Positions 19,165 to 27,908 of a DNA stretch of 59,313 nt are shown here, piece by piece. The number at the start of each line of letters is the position of its first letter. The stretch's first letter is position 1. This stretch comes from an uncultured Clostridia bacterium (GTDB lineage Bacteria; Bacillota; Clostridia; TANB77; CAG-508). The notes beneath the pieces were generated by a model. That model ran no database searches and had not been told where the DNA came from. It worked only from the letters and a program-made list of their open reading frames with translations. A program made the translations under genes and the position numbers. The stretch lies in assembly GCA_934121885.1 (NCBI GenBank), contig CAKOVH010000010.1:1-59313 (forward strand), in the 5' to 3' direction.

Positions 19165-19206
19165 AATATCCAGAGTTATGAATATTATAACTCTGGGTAT
19201 TTTTTA
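19165..19206 (+). terminator. Intrinsic terminator of agrAC
   Basis: CCAGAGTTAT / ATAACTCTGG stem, then a T-rich tail. Confidence 0.9.
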
Positions 19207-19271
19207 AGTATACAACAATGTTAAGTGTTCTGTATCAATTGTGTACATGTGGTAAGGCCACTTTTCTTATA

Positions 19272-20654
19272 TTATAAAGCTTTATATTCTTGCTCATTTT
19301 CTTTTTCATCAAAGAATTTAACGCTATTATCTTCTATACAATATAGTGCTAATTTAGACTGTCTTTGTTTATGACCACACCCTGCATCAATTCTAATAAA
19401 TCCTTTTTTATCATCTTTAGTAATTGTACCTAAAGTTGGAGTATGTCCGCATATTGTAATAAATCCTTCTTTATTTGTCTGCTCATATGTACTTTTCTCT
19501 CTTTCTTGTAACATAAATTCGTATTGTTGTAACGATAAATCTTTAAGTTTATATCCTTTACCATTTTGTTTCATTTTTCTTATCATGTTTAATTCCTTAG
19601 GTGGCATTGAATGTACAAATAAATAGTTTTCTCCATTAATATTTTGAGGTAATACCACATAGGAATCTACAAGAAATCGATATATAGCTTCCTGTTCTTT
19701 TCCCTTTTTATTAGTTTCTAAGTTTAAAAAGTCCGATATTGTTGAATATCCTTTATTTGAAACTATCCATGTTCCTATTACATCAACTTCCCAATTACTC
19801 AAACCCTTTTCTTTTATTATTTTGTCATACTTTTTGAATTCTTTCTTATTTAGTGTTTCTGCTTTTTTATCTTTATCTAACTTGGCACCCCCTATATTTA
19901 ATTGATACTTTTTCCTTTTTATTATGTTATTTAAATCTTCTTCATGTAACCCATATTTTATCATAATTGCAATAGTATGTATAAATTGCATTTCATGATT
20001 TCCCACTAAAAAAGTTATATCTGGATTATTTGCTTTATCCTTTTTTCTTCTCATAATGTCTTGTATAATTTTTATTCCTTCAGACCCTCTGTCTATAACA
20101 TCACCTATAATATATAGATGGTCATTATTTTTTAGTTTTTTTATAACATCTAAATATGTTCCATACATCCCGTGTATATCAGCAATAACATAGTTTTTTC
20201 CAACTGTATTATCTGCATTTTGACCATCATTATTATTTTCTTTTGCTTCAACCTGCATTTTTATTTTAAATAAATTATCATCAAAATTCTGTTGTCCGTT
20301 TTTTCCATTTGACTGCATACTCATTCTATCTGCAATGTAACCATCTTTCAAAAATTCTCCACCTAGATATATATAATCGTCTCTTCCTTCTTTTGCTAAT
20401 AATCCATTTTCTCCTATTAATCGATCCATAAAATAAGTAACTAATTCTTTGCCATAGCTTCTCTGTAATTTTTTGAATTCTTCACTTTCAAAATCAGGAA
20501 ATGCACCTTTTTCACAAAACGTTCTTACAACTCTTGTGCTTCCATCTTTCATAGGAATGTTTACATAGTACATATCATATTTATCTAAATGAATAACTTT
20601 TTTTGAAATAGAAATCTCACCTTTAATTATATCTTCTTTTTTTATGTATCCCAT
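19272..20654 (-). CDS. PPP-family metallophosphatase with an unknown N-terminal domain
   Basis: 460 residues. Residues about 150 to the end show the PPP motifs: VIADIHGMYG, IIGDVIDRGSEG, LVGNHEM, a His in LFVHSMPP and ICGHTPT, ending with DAGCG. This resembles lambda-phosphatase/PrpE-like protein phosphatases or Ap4A hydrolases, but an insertion of about 70 residues after GNHEM is rich in Lys and unusual. The first 130 residues form a separate domain that I do not recognise (YYVNIPMKDGSTRVVRTF...). It lies between agrAC and agrBD, so a role in modifying the signalling pathway is conceivable but unsupported. Substrate unknown. Confidence 0.75.
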   Translation of the reverse strand: MGYIKKEDIIKGEISISKKVIHLDKYDMYYVNIPMKDGSTRVVRTFCEKGAFPDFESEEFKKLQRSYGKELVTYFMDRLIGENGLLAKEGRDDYIYLGGEFLKDGYIADRMSMQSNGKNGQQNFDDNLFKIKMQVEAKENNNDGQNADNTVGKNYVIADIHGMYGTYLDVIKKLKNNDHLYIIGDVIDRGSEGIKIIQDIMRRKKDKANNPDITFLVGNHEMQFIHTIAIMIKYGLHEEDLNNIIKRKKYQLNIGGAKLDKDKKAETLNKKEFKKYDKIIKEKGLSNWEVDVIGTWIVSNKGYSTISDFLNLETNKKGKEQEAIYRFLVDSYVVLPQNINGENYLFVHSMPPKELNMIRKMKQNGKGYKLKDLSLQQYEFMLQEREKSTYEQTNKEGFITICGHTPTLGTITKDDKKGFIRIDAGCGHKQRQSKLALYCIEDNSVKFFDEKENEQEYKAL

Positions 20655-20749
20655 TTTACCACCTTTTACATAATATATAATATTATATTATACTTTATAT
20701 AAAATATTCTGTCAAACATAGTAGTAATATGAACCATATATATACAAAA

Positions 20750-20790
20750 GAAAACAGTATAATCTATTAAGACTATACTGTTTTACTTTA
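20750..20790 (-). terminator. Intrinsic terminator of agrBD
   Basis: AAACAGTATAG / CTATACTGTTT-type stem downstream of agrD, followed on the minus strand by TTTTCTTTTG. Confidence 0.75.
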
Positions 20791-20811
20791 ATTGTTGTTA
20801 TCCTTATTAAA

Positions 20812-20931
20812 TTAATCTTTTTTTATTAATGATGCAGGCATCTTTGGTTGATGGAAAAAGCTTATAACTGGGCAAGCTGTGTTTGTTGATTTAGCAAATC
20901 TTTCTGCTAATTTAGCTAACATTTTTAACAT
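20812..20931 (-). CDS. agrD: AgrD cyclic autoinducing-peptide precursor
   Basis: 39 residues, with GGGGGAA before the ATG. An amphipathic leader (MLKMLAKLAERFAKSTN) precedes TACPVISFFHQPKMPASL and a charged tail ending KKD. The Cys followed by the QPKMP segment is the clostridial AgrD pattern: Cys forms a thiolactone and AgrB cuts just before the conserved aromatic-Gln-Pro segment. The gene directly follows agrB on the same strand. The Cys is two residues further from QP than in the clostridial AgrD pattern I know, so a ring larger than five residues is possible (CPVISFF); a five-residue CPVIS ring is the alternative. Confidence 0.88.
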   Translation of the reverse strand: MLKMLAKLAERFAKSTNTACPVISFFHQPKMPASLIKKD

Positions 20932-20996
20932 AATAAATTCCCCCTATATTTTAAATTTTTATATAACAATACATTGCCGGCTAATGTATTACTATT

Positions 20997-21623
20997 TTAA
21001 TTTAGTAACTCTGCTCCGTCTTTATATATTTCATAACCATACTTATTTTTAGTAATTTTATATGCAATTCTTGTAATTGTCATTGTTTGTAATAGTGCTC
21101 CTATAATTAATATATTTGATATTACATTATCTTTTATAAAAAATGATATTATTAATGTAATTGTAAGAACTATGTATGATAAAATCTTTTTTCTTTTTCT
21201 TTCTTTTTTGCTTAGTATTGGTAAGTTTTCAGTGTCTGCTGGTGCATACAAGCTAATCATTATTACTCCAAATATAAATGTTACTCCTATTAATATGTAT
21301 TTCTGCATATCTTGCAACATCAATGCTTTGCTTAAAAATATATTTCCAAAATAAAATATGCTAGTTCCTATAATGCAACCTATATGAGTTTTTAAATGAA
21401 ATCCTCCAGATACCGCTCTATAAGGTATCATTACAATGTATGCAAAAAGCATATACCATCCAATACCCAATAATATACTTAATCCAAAAATAATAAATAT
21501 TTTAGGAATTTCACCAATTATCAGCTGTATTCCATATAATATTACTTCTGCTTTTTCGTCATCAATCTCAGGCATCTTTTTTCTCATTTTCTGCAAAATA
21601 TAATTACATATTTTATCTATCAT
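20997..21623 (-). CDS. agrB: AgrB peptide-processing protease
   Basis: 208 residues and about six membrane segments. The catalytic His and Cys of AgrB are in GGFHLKTHIGC, at the spacing known from Staphylococcus (seven residues apart). It cleaves the C-terminal tail of AgrD and forms the thiolactone. It lies 65 bases before agrD. The region 21624-21758 upstream holds the agrBD promoter and the terminator of the pseudouridine synthase gene; GGTCGAAA near 21665 (minus strand) is one base off a Spo0A box. Confidence 0.93.
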   Translation of the reverse strand: MIDKICNYILQKMRKKMPEIDDEKAEVILYGIQLIIGEIPKIFIIFGLSILLGIGWYMLFAYIVMIPYRAVSGGFHLKTHIGCIIGTSIFYFGNIFLSKALMLQDMQKYILIGVTFIFGVIMISLYAPADTENLPILSKKERKRKKILSYIVLTITLIISFFIKDNVISNILIIGALLQTMTITRIAYKITKNKYGYEIYKDGAELLN

Positions 21624-21696
21624 TTAATCACCTCTTTGATTTGTCTATATTTTATATCTTTTTTTCGACCTTTTTCGTTTTTTATATCAAAATAAA

Positions 21697-21745
21697 AAAA
21701 TCATATACAAAAAATGATTTTTACACTTTTCATATATGATTTTTG
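21697..21745 (-). terminator. Terminator of the pseudouridine synthase gene
   Basis: Minus-strand AAAAATCATATA / TATATGATTTTT with a T-run, just downstream of the stop at 21759. Confidence 0.7.
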
Positions 21746-21758
21746 AGTTTTATAAAAT

Positions 21759-22448
21759 CTACATAATATTTATATTCTCTATAATCTTCCAACTACCAAT
21801 CTTTTCTGGAATATCTATAAAATCCATTTTTTCTTTACTTACTGGATGGATAATTTGTAGTTTATATGCCCATAGAGCAATTTGTTTTCCATGCCCTCTT
21901 CCCCCATATTTTTGATCTCCATAAATACTATGTCCTCTACTTGAAAGTTGCACTCTTATTTGATGATGTCTTCCTGTATGAAGAAGGATTTTTAAAACAG
22001 ATAAATTTAGTTCTTTATCATATTTTAATACTTCGTAATCTAACTTTGCATATTTACTATTTTTAGTTCCTTCTTTTACCACTTTACTTGTATTTGTTTT
22101 TTCATTTTTTAATAAATAATCTTCTAATGTGCCTTTTTCTTTTTCCATTCCTCCATCAACAATAACTAAATAGCTTTTTTGAAATTCTTTCTCACGCACT
22201 TGTTCACTAAGTCTTGCCGCTGCCTTTGAAGTTTTGGCAAATACCATAACTCCGCCAACAGGTCTATCTAATCTATGTATTAAACCTAAATATACATTTC
22301 CAGGTTTATTATATTTTTCCTTAATATACTCTTTAATTATTGTTAGCATATCAGTATCTCCTGTTTTATCTCCTTGTGATGGAATATTTACAGGCTTTTC
22401 TACAACAATAATATGATTATCTTCATAAATCACTTTTAATTTATTCAT
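21759..22448 (-). CDS. RluA-family pseudouridine synthase
   Basis: About 229 residues. Motifs: VIYEDNHIIVVEKP at the start, the catalytic Asp in GLIHRLDRPVGGVMVFAKT and LHTGRHHQIRVQLSSRGHS near the C-terminus. It isomerises uridines in rRNA or tRNA; the exact site is not predictable. The start at 22448 follows the methyltransferase stop by one base (TAAAATG) with GGGAG upstream, so the pair is translationally coupled. No S4 domain is present. Confidence 0.9.
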   Translation of the reverse strand: MNKLKVIYEDNHIIVVEKPVNIPSQGDKTGDTDMLTIIKEYIKEKYNKPGNVYLGLIHRLDRPVGGVMVFAKTSKAAARLSEQVREKEFQKSYLVIVDGGMEKEKGTLEDYLLKNEKTNTSKVVKEGTKNSKYAKLDYEVLKYDKELNLSVLKILLHTGRHHQIRVQLSSRGHSIYGDQKYGGRGHGKQIALWAYKLQIIHPVSKEKMDFIDIPEKIGSWKIIENINIM

Positions 22449-22449
22449 T

Positions 22450-23313
22450 TTAGCTCTCCCATCTTCCATAAATTCCACAAGGAAGAACTAAACTAGAACC
22501 TGTCATAGGAAGTCCAATTTCTCCAGAACTTAATTTTCCTTTATATTTTTTACCAACAGTAAGCTTTAATATATTTTCTAGAACAGTACTTGAAATACCC
22601 GTTGTATATGAATTTATTAAGAAAAATAATGGTTTATCAGATAACACATTGCTACAAAGTTCTACTAAATCGCTTATGTTTTCTTCAAACTTCCATACTT
22701 CGCCATTAGCACCTCTTCCATATGATGGTGGATCCATTATAATTGCATCATATTTGTTACCTCTTCTAATTTCTCTGTTTACAAATTTAACAACATCATC
22801 AACTATAAATCTAACTGGTCTATTACTAAGTCCTGAAGATTCTATATTTTCTTTTGCCCATGTTGTCATTCCTTTTGAACTATCTACATGGCATACAGAT
22901 GCACCAGCATAGCTACAAGCAACAGTTGCACCACCAGTGTATGCAAATAAATTTAAAACCTTAATTTCTCTATTTGCATTTTGTATTTTATCTATCATCC
23001 AATCCCAATTAACTGCTTGTTCAGGAAATAAACCTGTATGTTTAAACCCCATTGGTTTTATATTAAATGTTAAATTTTTGTATTTAACTTGCCAGCTTTG
23101 TGGTACTTTTTTATTATAATCCCAATGTCCTCCACCAGTATTACTTCTTGTGTATTTTGCATTTGCATTTTTCCACTTTTCCGGAAATGATTTATTTTTC
23201 CATATAATTTGTGGATCAGGTCTTACCAATACAACATCTTTCCATCTTTCAAGCTTTTCACCATTTGCCATATCTAATATTTCATAATCTTTCCATTCTT
23301 TTGCTATATTCAT
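22450..23313 (-). CDS. SAM-dependent methyltransferase, RlmI/RlmK-like
   Basis: 287 residues. Class I Rossmann methyltransferase with motif I VLNLFAYTGGATVACS, acidic motif CHVDSSKGM, motif IV IIMDPPSYGRG and a C-terminal strand ending MTGSSLVLPCGIYGRW. DPPSYGRG and the upstream KPMGFKHTGLFPEQ resemble 23S rRNA cytosine or guanosine methyltransferases of the RlmI/RlmK group, but the PUA domain of RlmI is missing. Coupled with the pseudouridine synthase, making an rRNA/tRNA-modification pair. Promoter at 23384-23412. Confidence 0.85.
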   Translation of the reverse strand: MNIAKEWKDYEILDMANGEKLERWKDVVLVRPDPQIIWKNKSFPEKWKNANAKYTRSNTGGGHWDYNKKVPQSWQVKYKNLTFNIKPMGFKHTGLFPEQAVNWDWMIDKIQNANREIKVLNLFAYTGGATVACSYAGASVCHVDSSKGMTTWAKENIESSGLSNRPVRFIVDDVVKFVNREIRRGNKYDAIIMDPPSYGRGANGEVWKFEENISDLVELCSNVLSDKPLFFLINSYTTGISSTVLENILKLTVGKKYKGKLSSGEIGLPMTGSSLVLPCGIYGRWES

Positions 23314-23383
23314 TTATATGTATACGTTAGGTTTTAGCTAACATTTTCCTCCTTTTACTTTTTTGATATTAATTAACAATACG

Positions 23384-23412
23384 ATTATACCATATTATTT
23401 TGTGTAATGCAA
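23384..23412 (-). promoter_or_regulatory. Promoter of the methyltransferase-pseudouridine synthase pair
   Basis: Minus strand TTGCAT (23407-23412), 17-base spacer, TATAAT (23384-23389). Confidence 0.7.
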
Positions 23413-23449
23413 AAAGAGGAGAGAATTTATAATTCTCTCCTCTTTTTAT
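23411..23449. terminator. Bidirectional-looking intrinsic terminator
   Basis: AAAAGAGGAGAGAATT pairs with AATTCTCTCCTCTTTT. It ends the small membrane-protein gene and uvrC transcripts on the minus strand. Confidence 0.9.
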
Positions 23450-23656
23450 TTATATTACAATTCCATTTAATACATTTACAAAACTTGCAACCAGCATAAA
23501 ATCTAAAATTGATAAAAGCAATGTAACTCCTACAACAGAACTTATAAATTTATGTTTTGATATTTTATGCCATATTCTTTCAAACTTACCTTCTTTGTTT
23601 TTTCCTCCTACTTGTCCATAACTTACATTTAAAACTAAATCTTTTGTGTACTCCAT
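23450..23656 (-). CDS. Small membrane protein of unknown function
   Basis: 68 residues, starting MEYTKDLVLNVSYGQ after GGGGG; an earlier in-frame ATG (23704) lacks a good ribosome-binding site. It has a basic middle (KFERIWHKISKHKFIS) and one hydrophobic C-terminal segment (about 42-66). I do not recognise it. It is the last gene before the terminator, downstream of uvrC. Confidence 0.6.
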   Translation of the reverse strand: MEYTKDLVLNVSYGQVGGKNKEGKFERIWHKISKHKFISSVVGVTLLLSILDFMLVASFVNVLNGIVI

Positions 23657-23743
23657 AATAATAAATCCCCCTAAAATATATTTTATATTATAAATAATAT
23701 TCATTAGGGTGTTAACTTATTCCAACTTTCGTATACAAAATTT

Positions 23744-25592
23744 TTACATATTATTTAGTTTTTCCTTTATTTTTCTTGCTAATTCTTCATTTATGCCTTT
23801 TACTTCTGATATTTCTAAAATATCTGCATCTGCAATTTGTTTTGTGCTACCAAATTTTTTTAATAATTCTCTTTTCTTAACTTCTCCAATTCCATCTATA
23901 TCATCTAATTCTGACTTTGTAACTTCTTTATCACGAAGTTTTCTATGGTATCCAATCGCAGTATCATGCACAGTATCTTGAAAATTAGTAATTAAATTCA
24001 TTAAATTTTCTGATAAAGGCAATTCTTGTCTATTTTCATCAATTAAAGCTCTTGTTGAATGTTTATCATCCTTAACCATACCAAATATTGGTATATCGAC
24101 TTTTGACCAATCGTAATTATTATCAATTTTTACAATTTCTCTTCTAATATCAGCAATTGCCTCTTTTGCAGCTCTAATTTGTGTAATTCCTCCATCTACA
24201 AATATTGTATCTGGAAGTTGTCCAAACCCTTCAAATTTTCCATCATTTAAAATATCTATAGAATGACGTAATCTTCTAGTTATAACTTCTTTCATACATC
24301 TTGGATCATCTTGCCCTATTACAGTTTTTATTTTAAATCTTCTAGACAAATTCTTTTTAATATTTGCATCTTGCATTACACACATTCCTGCTACAACAAA
24401 TTCACCAGATAAATTTGAAATATCATAACATTCAATTTTTCTTGGAAGCTTATTCATTTTTAATATTTCTTTTAGTTCAAGTAACATTGCTGTTTTATCT
24501 TTTTCTTTATTTTCAAGAGTTATTAAAGCATTTTTTTCAGCCATTTCTACTAATCTTAATTTTTCACCTTTTTGTGGGACTTTTATTTCCACTTTTCTCT
24601 CAGCCATATTTGTAAGTAATTCTTCTATCAAATCTTTATCTTCAATATTTTCCTTTATCATAATTTTATTTGGTAAAATAGTTCTTCCCATGTAATACTG
24701 TTTTATAAAATTAGATAAAATTTCTGCATCTTCCTCATCTTCTAAATTTTCTAAAAAGTAATGCTCTCTTCCTATCATTTTGCTGTTTCTAACAAAAAAT
24801 ATTTCAATACATACTTGTAACTCATTTCTTGCAATACCAACTACATCTATATCATTTTCTGTAATATTTGATACTTTTTGCTTTTCTGAAATTCTTTCTA
24901 CTGCAATCATTTTATCTCTTAAATACGCAGCTTTTTCATATTCCATTTTACTAGATGCTTCACTTATTTCATTTGATAGCTGTTTTATTATCTTATCTGT
25001 TTTTCCATCTAATAAATCTATTATCTCATCAATTTGTTTTCTGTACTCTTCCTTTGAAACATATCCCATACAAGGTGCTAAGCATTTTTTTATATGGTAA
25101 TTTAAACATGGTCTATCTTTGTATTTAAATGTTTTACATTGCCTTATTTTAAATTTTGTTTTTATAAAATCTATCATTTCCTTTGCAGCACCACTATTTG
25201 CATATGGTCCAAAATATTTTGCTCCATCATTTAAAATTTTCCTTGTAATATATACATCTGGATAATCTGCTTTTACATTAACTTTAATATATGGATATGT
25301 TTTATCATCTTTTAAAAGCACATTAAACTTTGGCATATTCTTTTTTATTAAATTACATTCTAATATAAGTGCTTCTGATTCGTTATCTGTTACAATATAC
25401 TCAAAATGGTCTATCAATGATACCATATTTTGAATTCTTTTTGTTTTTTTATTCTTTCTAAAATATTGTCTTACTCTATTTTTTAAGGACACTGCTTTTC
25501 CAACATAAATTATTTTGTCATCCTTATCATGCATAATATATACTCCGAGGTTTACCCGGTAATTTTTTTAATTCTGCTTCTATATCAAACAT
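23744..25592 (-). CDS. uvrC: Excinuclease ABC subunit C, read through a +1 shift at an in-frame CGG
   Basis: UvrC makes both incisions in nucleotide excision repair. The ATG at 25592 (RBS AGAGGG) gives MFDIEAELKKLPGKP and then CGG (25545-25547). Skipping the C gives GVYIMHDKDDKIIYVGKA, the start of the GIY-YIG nuclease domain; the zero frame stops six codons on. With the skip the protein is 615 residues, normal. Further domains: zinc/Cys region CKTFKYKDRPCLNYHIKKC, UVR helices (SSKMEYEKAAYLRDKM), RNase H-like part with ECYDISNLSG and IFVDGG, and C-terminal helix-hairpin-helix DDIDGIGEVKKRELLKKFG. Starting at an internal Met would lose the conserved GVYIM strand. Confidence 0.92.
25545..25547 (-). 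other. In-frame CGG, putative +1 recoding site 4 (uvrC)
   Basis: Codon 16: CCT CGG AGT. Skipping C gives CCT GGA GTA TAT ATT ATG, the invariant P-G-V-Y start of the GIY-YIG domain. The unshifted frame reaches TGA six codons later. Confidence 0.82.
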
Positions 25593-25624
25593 ACTTATCC
25601 CTCTACCTAAATCTTATATTTTTT

Positions 25625-25653
25625 ATTATATTATTTTTTTATTTAATTTTCAA
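25625..25653 (-). promoter_or_regulatory. Promoter of uvrC
   Basis: Minus strand TTGAAA (25648-25653), 17-base spacer, TATAAT (25625-25630). Confidence 0.7.
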
Positions 25654-25677
25654 TAATTAAATTTTTTTTGCCAATAA

Positions 25678-25706
25678 TTGACACATTTTTTATTTTATAG
25701 TAATAT
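25678..25706 (+). promoter_or_regulatory. Promoter of the glmS ribozyme-glmS transcript
   Basis: TTGACA (25678-25683), 17-base spacer, TAATAT (25701-25706), about 45 bases before the ribozyme. Confidence 0.7.
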
Positions 25707-25749
25707 AATACGGTAACAAAAAGAAGTATTTTGCAGATATTATTTTTTT

Positions 25750-25885
25750 ATATAGCGCCTGGACATTTAAAGCATTTTAAATGTTGACGAGGAAGAAACT
25801 TATCGAAAGACTCGGCGGATGGTTTCTTGGCATGGTACTGCCAAAGCAATTAGACAAAACCTGGTAGTAATATCAGTATACAAAT
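25750..25885 (+). ncRNA. glmS ribozyme/riboswitch
   Basis: Conserved core elements in order: AGCGCCTG at the cleavage site (expected between 25754 and 25755), GTTGACGAGGA, TTATCGAAAGA and CTCGGCGGATGG. In this family glucosamine-6-phosphate is the cofactor for self-cleavage of the mRNA, which lowers glmS expression. It lies in the 5' leader of glmS, filling most of the gap between uvrC and glmS. The 3' boundary is approximate. Confidence 0.95.
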
Positions 25886-25947
25886 CTAATTAGGTACCTT
25901 TTATTTGCTATGCTTCTTAAAATTAAATTTTTAAGGAGGTTTTTTTT

Positions 25948-27789
25948 ATGTGTGGAATAGTTGGTTATGTTGGTAGCAAAAAAGCTACACCTATTCTTAT
26001 TGACGGGCTTTTATGCCTAGAATACAGAGGTTACGATTCAGCAGGAATCGCTACTCTAGAAAGTAACAAAATCGTTGTAAAAAAAAATAAAGGAAGAGTA
26101 AAAAATCTTACCGAATTAGATGGAATAAATGATCTAACAGGTACTATTGGTATTGCTCATACAAGGTGGGCAACTCATGGAAAACCATGTAAAGAAAATT
26201 CTCATCCTCATATGGATAATAGCGAAACTTTTGCTGTTGTACACAATGGAATTATTGAAAACTATAATGAATTAAGACAATTTTTAGGTTCAAAAGGATA
26301 TACTTTCTTATCTCAAACAGATACAGAAGTTATACCAAACCTTATTCATTATTATTATCATAACGGAAATCATATTAACGAAGACAAATTTTTAAGTGCT
26401 GTAAAAGCTGCTGTAGATGACCTAAAAGGTAGTTATGCAATTGAAGTAATATCTCCATTGTTCCCTAACAGAGTTATTGCTATAAGAAAAGATAGTCCAT
26501 TAGTTATTGGAAATGCAGAAGGCGAAAACTTTGTTGCATCAGATATCCCTGCTTTACTTGCTTATACTAAAAATTTCTATTTATTAGATGATAATGAATT
26601 TGCAGTTATTTATAAAGATGCTGTTAAATTCTTTGATAATACATTAACAGAACATAATAAAGCAATAAAAGTTATAGATTGGGATGCATCTGCTGCAGGT
26701 AAAGATGGATTTGAAGACTATATGTTAAAAGAAATCCATGAACAACCAAATTCTATTAGAGAAACAATAGGTTCAAGATTTAAACTTGGAGAAAAATGTA
26801 GCTTTGCAGATATTGATATAACAAAAGAATATCTAGAAAAAATAAACAAAATATATATTGTTGCTTGTGGTACAGCAATGCATGCTGGTTTAGTTGGTAA
26901 AAAACTAATTGAGAACCTATGCAAAATATCAGTTGAGGTTGATATTGCATCTGAATTTAGATACAGAAATCCTTTAATTGATGATAAAACTTTATGTATA
27001 TATATCAGCCAATCTGGCGAAACAGCAGATACAATAGCTGCTCTAAAACTTGCAAAAAGTTGCAGTGCAAAAACTCTTGCAATTACAAATGTTATTGGAA
27101 GTTCTATTACAAGAGAAGCAGATTATTCAATATATACACATGCAGGTCCAGAAATTGCTGTTGCATCAACAAAAGCATATACTGCTCAAGTTGTTTTAAT
27201 TGCAATACTTGCTATGTATTTTGCAGAAATACTAGACAGATGTGATGAATCTGAAATTGAAGCTTTAAAATCTGATATTTTAGACTTACCTTTAAAAATT
27301 GAAACAATTTTAGATAATAAATCAAGTATAGAAGAATTTGCAAAAAAAGTATACACTCAAAAAGATATGTTCTTCTTAGGTCGTGGAACAGACTATAATG
27401 TAGCATTAGAGGGTTCTTTAAAATTAAAAGAAATTTCATATATTCATTCAGAAGCATATGCTGCAGGAGAATTAAAACATGGGCCTATCGCACTAATTGA
27501 AAATAATGTTACAGTTATTGGAATTATTACAGATCCTAAATTAATAGAAAAATCAATTAGTAATTTGCAAGAAGTTATTACAAGAGGTGCTAAAACTTTA
27601 ATTATTACAAATCAGGTATTACCTAACACTCATTTCGACCATGTTATAACAATTCCTGAAACAAATCCTCTTATCTCACCTATTTTATCTGTTATACCTT
27701 TACAACTTCTTTCTTACTACATTTCAAAAAATAAAGGATTAGATGTAGATAAGCCAAGAAACTTAGCAAAATCAGTAACAGTTGAATAA
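25948..27789 (+). CDS. glmS: Glutamine-fructose-6-phosphate aminotransferase (isomerising)
   Basis: 613 residues, normal. The N-terminal Ntn-type glutaminase starts MCGIVGYVG with the catalytic Cys at position 2 and has EYRGYDSAG and THGKPCKENSHPH. Two SIS domains follow (IYVACGTAMHAG and SQSGETADT in the first, MFFLGRGTDYN in the second), ending KPRNLAKSVTVE. It makes glucosamine-6-phosphate for cell-wall synthesis. RBS AAGGAGG. Expression should be under the ribozyme in its leader. Confidence 0.97.
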   Translation: MCGIVGYVGSKKATPILIDGLLCLEYRGYDSAGIATLESNKIVVKKNKGRVKNLTELDGINDLTGTIGIAHTRWATHGKPCKENSHPHMDNSETFAVVHNGIIENYNELRQFLGSKGYTFLSQTDTEVIPNLIHYYYHNGNHINEDKFLSAVKAAVDDLKGSYAIEVISPLFPNRVIAIRKDSPLVIGNAEGENFVASDIPALLAYTKNFYLLDDNEFAVIYKDAVKFFDNTLTEHNKAIKVIDWDASAAGKDGFEDYMLKEIHEQPNSIRETIGSRFKLGEKCSFADIDITKEYLEKINKIYIVACGTAMHAGLVGKKLIENLCKISVEVDIASEFRYRNPLIDDKTLCIYISQSGETADTIAALKLAKSCSAKTLAITNVIGSSITREADYSIYTHAGPEIAVASTKAYTAQVVLIAILAMYFAEILDRCDESEIEALKSDILDLPLKIETILDNKSSIEEFAKKVYTQKDMFFLGRGTDYNVALEGSLKLKEISYIHSEAYAAGELKHGPIALIENNVTVIGIITDPKLIEKSISNLQEVITRGAKTLIITNQVLPNTHFDHVITIPETNPLISPILSVIPLQLLSYYISKNKGLDVDKPRNLAKSVTVE

Positions 27790-27807
27790 TAATTAAATTT
27801 ATATTTT

Positions 27808-27842
27808 AAAACCTTTTAAGAATATTTCTTAAAAGGTTTTAT
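27808..27842 (+). terminator. Terminator of glmS
   Basis: AAACCTTTTAAGAA / TTCTTAAAAGGTTT stem, T-rich tail. Confidence 0.9.
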
Positions 27843-27861
27843 TTTATATATGTTGAACTAA

Positions 27862-27898
27862 GAAAATCCCCATAGCCTATTATAGCTATGGGGATAGA
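27862..27898 (-). terminator. Terminator of the ClpB/FtsH-like gene
   Basis: CCCCATAGC / GCTATGGGG stem, followed by ATTTTCTT on the minus strand. Confidence 0.8.
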
Positions 27899-27908
27899 GG
27901 ATATTTGC

